From assembly GCA_020849275.1 (NCBI GenBank), contig JADLGO010000027.1:70562-104283 (forward strand): 33,722 nucleotides of DNA. The letters run 5' to 3'. The position numbers and the translations under genes are program-made. Positions 16,291 to 26,487 of the stretch are shown here, piece by piece (positions within the stretch are counted from its first letter, which is position 1; the number at the start of each line of letters is the position of its first letter). The stretch is from Chthonomonadales bacterium. Its GTDB lineage: Bacteria; Armatimonadota; Chthonomonadetes; Chthonomonadales; CAJBBX01. The notes under the pieces were generated by a model, which saw only the letters and a list, made by a program, of their open reading frames with translations, had not been told where the DNA came from and did not search any database.

Positions 16291-17313
16291 GTGATCGTCA
16301 TCCTGAAGCCGGGCGCGACGGACGCCCAGATCGAGTCCCTGAGCGAGCTCCTGCGCGCGCGGGGGCTCGGTGTCCACCTCTCGCGCGGCGTCGAGACCAC
16401 GCTGGTCGGCGCCATCGGGGCGCTCGACGAGGACCGCGCGGCCCTGATCCAGCAGTTCGCCGCGCTGGACTACGTGGAGCGAGTCGTGCCCATCTCGCGC
16501 CCGTACAAGGTCGTCGCCCGCGCGTTCCGCCCCGAGGGCACCATCCTCAACGTGCGCGGCGTGGAGATCGGCGGCGAGCGCGCGTGCGTTATCGCCGGCC
16601 CGTGCACGGTCGAGTCGCCCGAGATGCTCTTCGCGACGGCGCGGCACGTCCGCGACCACGGCGCGCACATCCTCCGCGGCGGCGCGTTCAAGCCCTCTAC
16701 CTCGCCCTACAGCTTCCACGGCATGGGGGAAGACGGCCTGCGGCTTCTCGCCGAGGCGCGCGACATGACCGGCCTCCCGGTCATCACGGAGGTGATGGAC
16801 ACGCGCGACGTGGAGCTGGTCAGCCGGTACGCGGACTTCCTTCAGGTCGGCACGCGCAACATGGCCAACTTCTCGCTCCTGCGCGAGATCGGCCAGTCGC
16901 GCATGCCGGTGATGCTCAAGCGGGGATGGGCCAGCACCATCGAGGAGTGGCTGCAGGCCGCCGAGTACATCGCTTCCCGCGGCAACCACGCCATCATCCT
17001 GTGCGAGCGCGGGATCCGCACCTTCGAGACCTACACGCGCAACACGTTCGACATCAACGCGATTCCGGCGGTCAAGGAGCTGTCGCACCTGCCGATCATC
17101 GCCGACCCGGCCCACGGCACGGGCAGGTGGAGTCTGGTGAGCGCCGTCGCGCGCGGGGCGGTGGCCGCCGGCGCGGACGGCGTCATGGTCGAGGTGCATC
17201 CCGCCCCGGCCGAGGCGCTCAAGGACGGCGGCCAGTCGCTCACGTTCGGCAGCTTCGCGCGCCTGATGAGCGAGCTCGATCCCATCGCGCGCGCGGTGGG
17301 GCGCCGCCTGTGA
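16291..17313 (+). CDS. aroF: 3-deoxy-7-phosphoheptulonate synthase (DAHP synthase, type I-beta)
   Basis: This 340-residue enzyme condenses phosphoenolpyruvate with erythrose 4-phosphate, the first step of the shikimate pathway. Residues 1 to about 75 form the ferredoxin-like domain (ILKPGATDAQIESL) seen in Thermotoga-type enzymes, where it mediates feedback inhibition by aromatic amino acids. The TIM barrel follows: AGPCTVES, LRGGAFKPSTSPYSF, LQVGTRNM, LLKRG-type MLKRGWASTIEEW and ILCERGIRTFE. Predicted metal ligands are Cys105, His275, Glu301 and Asp312, each three positions on from the Thermotoga enzyme. The start is GTG at 16291. Its stop overlaps the tyrA start. Confidence 0.95.
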   Translation: MIVILKPGATDAQIESLSELLRARGLGVHLSRGVETTLVGAIGALDEDRAALIQQFAALDYVERVVPISRPYKVVARAFRPEGTILNVRGVEIGGERACVIAGPCTVESPEMLFATARHVRDHGAHILRGGAFKPSTSPYSFHGMGEDGLRLLAEARDMTGLPVITEVMDTRDVELVSRYADFLQVGTRNMANFSLLREIGQSRMPVMLKRGWASTIEEWLQAAEYIASRGNHAIILCERGIRTFETYTRNTFDINAIPAVKELSHLPIIADPAHGTGRWSLVSAVARGAVAAGADGVMVEVHPAPAEALKDGGQSLTFGSFARLMSELDPIARAVGRRL

Positions 17314-18197
17314 ACGAGGCGGCGGAGGCCGACCCGGCTGGCAGATCGCTTGGCACCGTTGCGATCCTCGGCCTCGGGCTGATCGGTGGCTCCATCGCGC
17401 GGGCGCTTCGGGCCGGGGCCGCGGCGCGCCTCGTGGCGTGGGACCCGTGCCGCGACCCGCTCGATGCCGCCAGCGGGGCCGGCGTCATCGAGCCGGCTCC
17501 ATCCGCGGGGGAGGCCGCCGCGCAGGCAGACCTCGTGGTGCTCGCCGGACCTCCCGCCTCCATCGTGACGATGATGGCGACGATCGCGCCCCACCTGCGG
17601 CACGCCGCCGTCGTGACGGACGTCGCGAGCACAAAGGCGCGCATCGCTGCCGAGGGCGAGCGGCTCCTCGGTTCGGCGTTTGTCGGCGGTCACCCGATGG
17701 CGGGCACGGAGCGCTCCGGCTTCGCGGCGTCGCGCGCCGACCTCTTCCGCGACTCCCCGTGGATACTGACGCCCGGCGCGGCGACCTCCGAGCGCGCCGT
17801 GGCCGCCGCTGAGTGCCTTGCTCGGGCGTGCGGCGCGCGGCCGGTGCGGGTCGCACTCTCGGAGCACGACCGGTGGATGGCGGGTCTCAGCCACCTGCCC
17901 CATGTGGCCGCCTACGGCGTCGCGGGGTGCGCGCGCGCCCTGGTCCCGCCGGCCGGCTGGGGCCTGGCGGCGGGCAGCTTGCGCGACGTGGTGCGCGTGG
18001 CGGCCAGCGACCCCGCCCTCTGGTCCGAGATCCTCATGGAGAACCGCGAGGACCTGCTCGGCGCGCTCGACGCGCTCACGAGCTGGATCAACGACGTACG
18101 CTCGGCGCTGGCCGACGGCGATGCCGCGCGCCTGCGCGAGGCGCTCACGGCGGCCCGCGATGCCCGGTTGGACCTCGCCCGGTGCAGGACCCGCTGA
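17310..18197 (+). CDS. tyrA: Prephenate dehydrogenase
   Basis: This 295-residue NAD(P)-dependent dehydrogenase makes the tyrosine-branch intermediate from prephenate (or arogenate). The Rossmann motif is ILGLGLIGGSIARAL (19-33). The catalytic histidine is His128 in VGGHPMAGTERSGF, and SHLPH (194-198) and ENREDLL are conserved in the helical C-terminal domain. There is no fused chorismate mutase or ACT domain. The GTG start at 17310 overlaps the aroF stop in a GTGA arrangement, and the end overlaps aroA by 16 nt, so the three genes are translationally coupled. Prephenate versus arogenate preference cannot be told from sequence. Confidence 0.93.
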   Translation: MNEAAEADPAGRSLGTVAILGLGLIGGSIARALRAGAAARLVAWDPCRDPLDAASGAGVIEPAPSAGEAAAQADLVVLAGPPASIVTMMATIAPHLRHAAVVTDVASTKARIAAEGERLLGSAFVGGHPMAGTERSGFAASRADLFRDSPWILTPGAATSERAVAAAECLARACGARPVRVALSEHDRWMAGLSHLPHVAAYGVAGCARALVPPAGWGLAAGSLRDVVRVAASDPALWSEILMENREDLLGALDALTSWINDVRSALADGDAARLREALTAARDARLDLARCRTR

Positions 18198-19468
18198 CCA
18201 TCCGGCCGCTCGACGGCCCTCTCGACGCCACGGTGCGGCTGCCGGGCTCCAAGAGCCTGACGAACCGCGCGCTCCTCCTCGCCGCCCTCGCGGACGGCCC
18301 CTCGCGCATCCGTAACGCCCTGTTCTCCGACGATACCCGCTACATGGCGGGCGCCCTGCGCGCCCTCGGGTTGGAGGTGACGGAGGATGCGGACGCCCTG
18401 ACCGTGACCGTCAACGGCGCGGGCGGCCGCGTCCCCGCCTCCACGGCCGATCTTCGGGTGGGAAACTCTGGAACCAGCGCGCGGTTTCTTACGTCGTATC
18501 TGGCACTCGGCGCCGGCACCTACCGCCTGGACGGCACCGCGCGCATGCGCCGGCGGCCGATCGGGGACCTGCTGCGCTCGCTCCGTGAGCTCGGCGCGGA
18601 CGTTCGGTGCCCCGGAGAGGAAGGCTATCCCCCGGTCGAGGTTCGCGCGAGTGGGCTGCCCGGCGGATCCTGCCGGTTGGCGGCCTCGGCCAGCAGCCAG
18701 TTCCTGTCCGCCCTTCTCATGGTCGCCCCCTACGCCAGGCAGGGCGTGCGCGTCCAGGTCGACGGCCCGCTGGTCTCCCAGCCGTATGTGGAGATGACCC
18801 TTGGCGTGATGGCGGAGTGGGGCGTGCGCGCGAGCCACCAGCACTGGCGTGCCTTCGACGTGGAGCCCGGCGGCCGCTACCGGGCCAGGGTCTACGACGT
18901 GGAGCCTGACGCTTCCGCCGCGTCCTACTTTATGGCGGCGGCTGCCGTGACGGCCGGACACGTGCGCATCCCCGGGCTCGGGCGCGCCTCGGTGCAGGGC
19001 GATCTGGCGTTCGCGGACGTTCTGCGGCGGATGGGCTGCTCGGTGAGATGGGAGCGCGACGCGATCGAGGTGATCGGACCGGATCGTCTCGTCGGGGTGG
19101 ACGTCGACATGAACGCGATCTCCGACACCGTGATGACCCTGGCCGCCATCGCGCCGTTCGCCGCGACGGCCACCACCATCCGCAATGTGGCCCATGTGCG
19201 ACACAAGGAGACGGACCGCCTGGCCGCGCTCGCCGCGGAGTTGCGGCGACTGGGAGTGACGGTCGACGAGCGCGAGGATGGGCTGCGCATCGACCCCGGT
19301 CCGCTGCGACCCACGGCGGTGAGCACTTACGACGACCATCGCATGGCGATGAGTTTCGCCGTTGCCGGCCTGCGCGCACCGGGGATCGCCATTCGCGACC
19401 CAGGGTGTGTTGCCAAGACCTTTCCGGGCTTCTTCGACGTGCTCGAGGGCATCCGGAGCGGCGGCTGA
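18182..19468 (+). CDS. aroA: 3-phosphoshikimate 1-carboxyvinyltransferase (EPSP synthase)
   Basis: This 428-residue enzyme joins shikimate 3-phosphate and phosphoenolpyruvate. Seen motifs are LPGSKSLTNRALLLAALA with Lys24, VGNSGTSARF (93-102) for the PEP/glyphosate loop, ASASSQFLSALL, DMNAISDTVMTLA with the catalytic aspartate, RHKETDRL and STYDDHRMAM. The glycine equivalent to E. coli Gly96 is kept (Gly97), but the loop has Ser for Ala before it and Phe where E. coli has Pro101, so glyphosate response cannot be assumed. The start is GTG at 18182 inside the end of tyrA. Confidence 0.96.
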   Translation: MQDPLTIRPLDGPLDATVRLPGSKSLTNRALLLAALADGPSRIRNALFSDDTRYMAGALRALGLEVTEDADALTVTVNGAGGRVPASTADLRVGNSGTSARFLTSYLALGAGTYRLDGTARMRRRPIGDLLRSLRELGADVRCPGEEGYPPVEVRASGLPGGSCRLAASASSQFLSALLMVAPYARQGVRVQVDGPLVSQPYVEMTLGVMAEWGVRASHQHWRAFDVEPGGRYRARVYDVEPDASAASYFMAAAAVTAGHVRIPGLGRASVQGDLAFADVLRRMGCSVRWERDAIEVIGPDRLVGVDVDMNAISDTVMTLAAIAPFAATATTIRNVAHVRHKETDRLAALAAELRRLGVTVDEREDGLRIDPGPLRPTAVSTYDDHRMAMSFAVAGLRAPGIAIRDPGCVAKTFPGFFDVLEGIRSGG

Positions 19469-19491
19469 CCGGCTGAGCGGGAGAGCCACCC

Positions 19492-21018
19492 ATGCGGCAC
19501 CGCGAGGTGAAGGAGGTTACGGCGACCAGGCCCGAGCCGCACGCGCGCAAGTGGCGGCAGGTGCCGGCGCTGTTGGTGTCGCTCGCCGTGCTCGCTACCG
19601 CGCTGCTCGCCTACGCCAACCTCCAGACGGCGCTGGCCGTTGACCAAATCGACGACGTGTACCGGTGTGGCACGCTGCGTGACCGCACCTGGTGGGCGTA
19701 CTCCTCTGCGCGCGAGGGTCGCGCGGACGAAGCGGCCGCTCAGGTCGAGTTGATGCGCGCCGCCGTGCGGGGCTTGCGCCTCCGCTACGGCGCGGTCGCT
19801 GCCCCCGCCGCCGCGGAACTGGCGCGTTTCCAGCAAGCGATCGCCCGTCCGGGCCCGGAGGACTGGCGGGCGGCCTCCCGCATGTTCGCCGCGGCCGCCG
19901 ACCTTACGCACAAGGTGCGCGGGCGGGCGGCCGCATCGCGGAGTCTTGCGGGCGTCACGCTCGGCGCCGGCCTGCTGGCGCTCGCACTGCTGCTGCTGCG
20001 CACGATGCGCCTCTGGCGTACGCTGCGCGAGGTCCAGGCCCGCCTGCGAGATCGCGATGCGACGACGCGCGCCATCCTCAACACGGCGCCCGACGCGATC
20101 GTGGCCGCCGACCAGTCGGGCGTGGTCCGGCTCGTGAACCCGGCCGCCGAGCGCCTGTTCGGGTACCCCGCCTCGGAGATGATCGGCGCGCCCTTGCGAA
20201 CGCTCATGCCCGCGGCGGCGCCCAACGCCGATGGCCCCTTCGCCGCGCCCTCCAGCCCGCCCTCGGCAGCGGCCGAGCCGCCACGCCACGAGACGCGCGC
20301 GCGACGGCGCGACGGCTCGGAGTTCGCGGTCGAGTTCACCGTGAGCGACGTCTCGCTTGATGGTGAGCGGCTCTACACCGGCGTGCTTCGGGACGTGACG
20401 GAGCGCCGCGCGTTCGAGGTGAAGCTCGAGGAGCAGGTCCGCATCAACGAGCAGGCCCGGCAGGACCTGGAGCAGGCCAACCGTCTCCTGCACTGGCTGG
20501 CATCTACGGACGGCCTGACCGGCCTGCACAACCACCGCGCCTTCGTCGAGCGCATGAGCCAGGAGTTCGCGCGCTGCGTGCGCTACGGCACGCCGCTCTC
20601 GCTCGTGCTGGTCGATCTGGACCACTTCAAGGCATACAACGACGCGCGCGGCCACGCCGCCGGCGACGCCCTGCTGGCATCGGTGGGTCGCATGCTGCGC
20701 TCCGGCGCGCGCTCGGCGGATCTGGCCGCGCGGTACGGCGGAGACGAGTTCGTCCTACTCCTACCCGGCACCGACTCCGAGGGCGCGGCGGCCATCGCCG
20801 AGCGTCATCGGGAGGAGATCGCCACGGCGCCGTGGGCCAGTGGCGTCACGGCGGCGTTCGGCGTCGCCAGCGTGGACGTCAGCGTGAACACCGGCGACGC
20901 GCTTTTCGCCAGCGCCGATCGCGCGCTCTACTCCGCCAAGGCCGCCGGGGGCAACGTCGTGGAGCGGGCGCCCGGCGCGCGCGAGGTCGGCGGCGCCGCG
21001 CCGGCAGACTCCGGCTGA
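19492..21018 (+). CDS. Membrane PAS-GGDEF diguanylate cyclase
   Basis: The 508 residues comprise TM1 (about 24-44), a roughly 105-residue helical extracytoplasmic domain, TM2 (about 152-170), a PAS domain (about 190-305, NTAPDAIVAADQSG and NPAAERLFGYPASEMIG), a short coiled coil and a GGDEF domain (about 333-490). The active site is intact GGDEF at 416-420. The product-inhibition I-site RxxD is present as Arg407-Ser-Ala-Asp410, exactly five residues before it. It should make cyclic di-GMP in response to an external or PAS-sensed signal. The ATG at 19492 lies 23 nt after aroA with GGGAGAG before it, so it is probably cotranscribed with the aromatic operon. It converges on the APC permease gene. 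Confidence 0.94.
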   Translation: MRHREVKEVTATRPEPHARKWRQVPALLVSLAVLATALLAYANLQTALAVDQIDDVYRCGTLRDRTWWAYSSAREGRADEAAAQVELMRAAVRGLRLRYGAVAAPAAAELARFQQAIARPGPEDWRAASRMFAAAADLTHKVRGRAAASRSLAGVTLGAGLLALALLLLRTMRLWRTLREVQARLRDRDATTRAILNTAPDAIVAADQSGVVRLVNPAAERLFGYPASEMIGAPLRTLMPAAAPNADGPFAAPSSPPSAAAEPPRHETRARRRDGSEFAVEFTVSDVSLDGERLYTGVLRDVTERRAFEVKLEEQVRINEQARQDLEQANRLLHWLASTDGLTGLHNHRAFVERMSQEFARCVRYGTPLSLVLVDLDHFKAYNDARGHAAGDALLASVGRMLRSGARSADLAARYGGDEFVLLLPGTDSEGAAAIAERHREEIATAPWASGVTAAFGVASVDVSVNTGDALFASADRALYSAKAAGGNVVERAPGAREVGGAAPADSG

Positions 21019-21034
21019 GCCCGCGCGCGCTCTT

Positions 21035-22933
21035 TTACTCTTCCAGGTAGTAGCGCACGCTGGTGATCACGATGCCACGCCGGTAGTGCAGGTGCAGCCG
21101 CAGCACCCAACCCGTGGCGTTGTGCAGGAACGTCTGCCACCACCGCGCCGGCACGAACTCCGGCAACACGACGGTTACCACGTCATCGTCGCGGATGTGC
21201 TCGGTCTCGTCCAGATACTGGAGCACGGGCCGTACCAGCGACCGATAGGGCGAGTCCAGCACCACGAGCGGCGTGCCCCCGGCGTAGCGCTCCCATTGGC
21301 CCGCCAGCGCCTGCTCGTTCGCTGCGTCGAAGGCCACGTGCACGGCGATCGCGTTGGGGTCGATGGTGCGCGCGTAGTTGAGCGCCGACAGAACGCCGCG
21401 ATGGATGCGTGAGGGCACCAGGACGATCACGGTGTGCCGGATCGGCTCCTCGGCGTCCTCCGGGATCCGCGCAAGTTGCTCCGCGACCCCGCGATAGTGG
21501 CGCGCGATGCCGTAGAAGAGCGCGACCGTCGCCGCCATCAAGAGCAGCGCCATCCATGCGCCCTCGTAGAACCACGTCGTCCCGAACAGCGGCTGAGGCA
21601 CGACGAACTTGGCCCGGATCACCACGACCATGACCGTGAAGGTCACCAGACCACCGAGCACGTTGATCACAAGGCCCGGCCAGTCGCGCCGGGTCGAGCG
21701 CAGAGTGTGGACGACCATGCCGGCCTGAGCGGTCGTGAACGCGATGAAGACGCCGACCGTGTAGAGCGGCAGCAGCGCGTGGGTCTCGCCGCCAAAGACC
21801 GCCAGAAAGCCCATCGCGAGGAGGGAGAGGGCGACGATGCCGTTGTCCAGGGAGAGGCGATCGCCGAGGGCCGTCAGTTGCCTGGGGAGGAACCCGTCCT
21901 CGGCGAGGATGGCGGCGAGGCGCGGGAAGGCCGCGTAGGCCGTGTTGGCGGCCAGCAGCAGGATCAGGGCGGTAAAGCCGAGCACCCCGTAGTAGAGCAG
22001 CCCTCCGGGCATCTCGGTGCCGGCCGCGGCGCGCGCGATCTGGGAGATGACCGTCTCAGTCTCGTTGGGGCCGATGTGGAAGTGCACCGCCAGGTAGGTG
22101 ATGCCGGTGAACAGGGCGGCGAGGATGGCCCCGAGGATGCCGAGGGTCCACTGGGCGTTGCGCGCCTCGGGCGCGCGGAACGCCTGCACGCCGTTGGCCA
22201 CCGCCTCGATGCCGGTCAGCGCGGCGCATCCCGACGCGAAGCCGCGAATGAGCAGATAGGGCGTCAGCGTCACGTCCGCGTTCGGGTTGGGAGGCATCGC
22301 CACCGATTCGACCGGGGCCCCCGTGACCAGTGCGCGAAACAGCCCGAGCGCCACGATGCCGAACATGAGGACGATGAAGCTGTAGGACGGGATCGCGACC
22401 CACACGCCGGACTCGCGCACACCGCGCAGGTTGAGGACCGCCAGGAACGCGACGACGCACAGGCAGACCGTGAGCCGATGGGACGCCAGGTCGGCGAACT
22501 GCGGGCTAACGTGATGCAAGGCGGAGAAGGTGGCGGCGACGCCCTCCGCCACGCTCACGGCGACGGTGAGCACATAGTCGACGAGGAGCGCGGACGCGGC
22601 CACCAGGCCAAGGGAGAGGCCCAGGTTCTCCCGCGCCACCAGATAGGAGCCGCCGCCGCGCGCGTACGCCTTGATCACCTGCCAGTAGGACACGACGACC
22701 ATCAGGATCAGCCCGACGATGCCCAGGCTGAGCGCCATCGCGGCGCCATATTGCGCGTGGCCAACGTTGTAGTCATGGAACTGGCGCAGGATCGCCTCGG
22801 TCGCGTAGGAGACCGAGGAGAGGGCGTCGCTGGCGAAGATGGGGAGCGCCAGGATGATCGGCAGGCGCTCGTGGACGGCGTGCGTCGTGGGCAGCGGCCT
22901 GCCCAGTAGCAGCCGGCGTATGATGGAGGGCAT
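21035..22933 (-). CDS. APC-superfamily permease, KimA-like
   Basis: This 632-residue membrane protein has about 12 hydrophobic segments. The N-terminus (RRLLLGRPLPTTHAVHERL, then LPIFASDALSSVSYATEAIL) matches the pattern of Bacillus KimA (YdaO)-type permeases. A cytosolic C-terminal domain of about 133 residues (from HTVIVLVPSRIHRGVLSALNYAR at 500) resembles the universal-stress-protein-like domain of that group. KimA imports potassium with protons and is inhibited by cyclic di-AMP; potassium uptake is therefore a reasonable guess, and amino-acid transport an alternative. The start codon ATG at 22933 has no clear Shine-Dalgarno sequence. It lies 58 nt after acuC, too little room for the ydaO riboswitch often found before such genes. 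Confidence 0.85.
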   Translation of the reverse strand: MPSIIRRLLLGRPLPTTHAVHERLPIILALPIFASDALSSVSYATEAILRQFHDYNVGHAQYGAAMALSLGIVGLILMVVVSYWQVIKAYARGGGSYLVARENLGLSLGLVAASALLVDYVLTVAVSVAEGVAATFSALHHVSPQFADLASHRLTVCLCVVAFLAVLNLRGVRESGVWVAIPSYSFIVLMFGIVALGLFRALVTGAPVESVAMPPNPNADVTLTPYLLIRGFASGCAALTGIEAVANGVQAFRAPEARNAQWTLGILGAILAALFTGITYLAVHFHIGPNETETVISQIARAAAGTEMPGGLLYYGVLGFTALILLLAANTAYAAFPRLAAILAEDGFLPRQLTALGDRLSLDNGIVALSLLAMGFLAVFGGETHALLPLYTVGVFIAFTTAQAGMVVHTLRSTRRDWPGLVINVLGGLVTFTVMVVVIRAKFVVPQPLFGTTWFYEGAWMALLLMAATVALFYGIARHYRGVAEQLARIPEDAEEPIRHTVIVLVPSRIHRGVLSALNYARTIDPNAIAVHVAFDAANEQALAGQWERYAGGTPLVVLDSPYRSLVRPVLQYLDETEHIRDDDVVTVVLPEFVPARWWQTFLHNATGWVLRLHLHYRRGIVITSVRYYLEE

Positions 22934-22991
22934 CGTGGTGGGTGCTGGTTACGGGTGCGCGCGGCTGGTTTGCCGGTGGCGCCCGGCCGCG

Positions 22992-24104
22992 CTATAGGCC
23001 GAAGCGCCCGAACAGGCGCGTGCGCGCTTCCTCGACGGTATGGTGGGCGTAGGCCTGGGCCTGCTCCCGATCGTGCGGCGCGATCGGCGGCTCCTCCTCG
23101 TCGCGCAGGAACGGCATACGCTCATGATAGGGGAAGGCATCCGGCGTCTCGTTGGCCAGGCGCACCCCGAAGAGCACCTCGAACGCAAGCGCCCACATGC
23201 GAGGAACCGTCAGAGGATTGTACCCGCCGCCGCCCAGCGCAAGCAGCGGCTTGCCGAGCGCCGCGATATCGGCCACGGCGCCCGCCCAGCCCTGCGCGGT
23301 CAGCGACAGACGCGCGAGCGGGTCGAGGAAGTGCGGGTCGGCGCCCATCTCCAGGCAGATGGCGTCCGGATCGAAGGCCCTCAGGATCGGCAGGCCGGCC
23401 TCTCGCCACGTCGACAGCCAGACCGCATCGTCCGTGTAGGGCCATACCGGCAGGTTGACGCTGTAGCCAGTTCCCTCGCCAATACCCGTCTCGCGCACGA
23501 AGCCTCCGCCCGGGTAGAGCGTCTGACCCGTCTCGTGGATCGAGATGGTCAGGACCGTCGGATCGTCATAGAATGCCTCCTGCACGCCGTCACCGTGATG
23601 TACGTCGATGTCAACGTAGGCGACTCGCGCGAAGCGGCGGCGAAGGCGGTGGATCGCGACGGCGCAGTCGTTGAACACGCAGAACCCGGCGGCGCGGTCG
23701 TAGTGCGCATGGTGAAGCCCGCCCGACAGGTTGAGGGCGATCCGGCTTCGCCCATCGATGAGCGCCTGCGCTCCGTCGACCGAGGCGCCTGTGTAGAGGG
23801 CGGAGGCGTCATACATCCCTGGAAACACCGGGTTGTCGCCCGGCCCAAAGCCGTAGCGCATCGGAAAGGGAACGTGCTCTCCAACGCTGAGGCGATCGAC
23901 GACCTCCACGAACTCGCCGCTGTGCGTTGTCAGCAGGTCCTCCACGCCGCAGGGCCGCGGCTCCTCCACCGACACGGCGTCGAGGGCCCCGTAGCTGCGC
24001 AGGAGCTCGTAGGTGCGGACGATACGCGTCGGCTTGAGGGGGTGGCTGGGACCCATGTCGTACTGCTGAAAGCGATCCGTGTAGAGGAACACTCCCTTGC
24101 TCAT
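22992..24104 (-). CDS. acuC: Histone-deacetylase-family protein, AcuC type
   Basis: This 370-residue zinc-dependent deacylase of the arginase/deacetylase fold has the paired histidines His131-His132 in GGLHHAHYDRAAGFCVFND. The metal motif DIDVHHGDG (165-173) holds ligands Asp167 and His169, LEMGADPHFLDPLA gives a third acidic ligand, and LALGGGGYN carries the active-site tyrosine. AcuC in Bacillus deacetylates and activates acetyl-CoA synthetase; its neighbours acuA and acsA are absent here, so the target is open (polyamine or protein lysine are alternatives). The frame continues upstream, but ATG at 24104 after GAGG gives the family N-terminus. It is divergent from a TrmB-like regulator. Confidence 0.88.
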   Translation of the reverse strand: MSKGVFLYTDRFQQYDMGPSHPLKPTRIVRTYELLRSYGALDAVSVEEPRPCGVEDLLTTHSGEFVEVVDRLSVGEHVPFPMRYGFGPGDNPVFPGMYDASALYTGASVDGAQALIDGRSRIALNLSGGLHHAHYDRAAGFCVFNDCAVAIHRLRRRFARVAYVDIDVHHGDGVQEAFYDDPTVLTISIHETGQTLYPGGGFVRETGIGEGTGYSVNLPVWPYTDDAVWLSTWREAGLPILRAFDPDAICLEMGADPHFLDPLARLSLTAQGWAGAVADIAALGKPLLALGGGGYNPLTVPRMWALAFEVLFGVRLANETPDAFPYHERMPFLRDEEEPPIAPHDREQAQAYAHHTVEEARTRLFGRFGL

Positions 24105-24345
24105 GCCTCGACCCCGGTTCCAGTGGCTCGGCCCCTCGGCGGCCGCTCTCGGCGCGCCGGGCGGGGCCGCCCGCGCGTGGATGGTGGGCGCGGTTGGCGC
24201 TCCGGCACGCGCGTCGGTACGCCATCCGGGCAACGCTGCGTGCGGTTTCCACGAGGTGCGCGGCTTCTCCTGCACGCGCGGCGGCCGCGCGCCCTCGCCG
24301 GCTGCCCTCGCCAAGACGCAGGGTGCGCCGATTCGCGAGCGGGGA

Positions 24346-24374
24346 TTGACAGATCCGCCGGGCAGCAACATAAT
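24346..24374 (+). promoter_or_regulatory. Promoter of the regulator-ahcY unit
   Basis: TTGACA (24346-24351), exactly 17 bp, then CATAAT (24369-24374): one mismatch from consensus. The -10 overlaps an in-frame ATG at 24373, which therefore cannot be the translation start of this transcript; RNA would begin near 24381. Confidence 0.82.
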
Positions 24375-24396
24375 GACTACCGGAGTGGTGAACATC

Positions 24397-26438
<2,042 letters not shown>

Positions 26439-26448
26439 CCATGCGCCG

Positions 26449-26480
26449 GCCCACCGGCGCCGCCGCGCGCGCCGGTGGGC
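26449..26480. terminator. Bidirectional terminator between ahcY and the rqcH-like gene
   Basis: GCCCACCGGCGC (26449-26460) pairs perfectly with GCGCCGGTGGGC (26469-26480) around an 8-nt loop, 10 bp after the ahcY stop and 7 bp from the stop of the convergent gene. There is no U-run, as with the gyrA hairpin. Confidence 0.7.
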
Positions 26481-26487
26481 TCCGCGC

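Noticed and set aside
21434-22909. 491-codon hydrophilic open frame opposite the permease
   Set aside because: Reverse complement of membrane segments gives charged nonsense; no motif.
22934-22991. Possible cyclic di-AMP (ydaO) riboswitch before the KimA-like gene
   Set aside because: Only 58 nt available and no consensus elements seen.
24105-24396. Possible S-adenosylhomocysteine riboswitch before the regulator-ahcY unit
   Set aside because: The promoter places the transcription start near 24381, leaving no leader long enough.
24373-24396. ATG at 24373 as the regulator's start
   Set aside because: It lies in the promoter's -10 element, upstream of the predicted transcription start.
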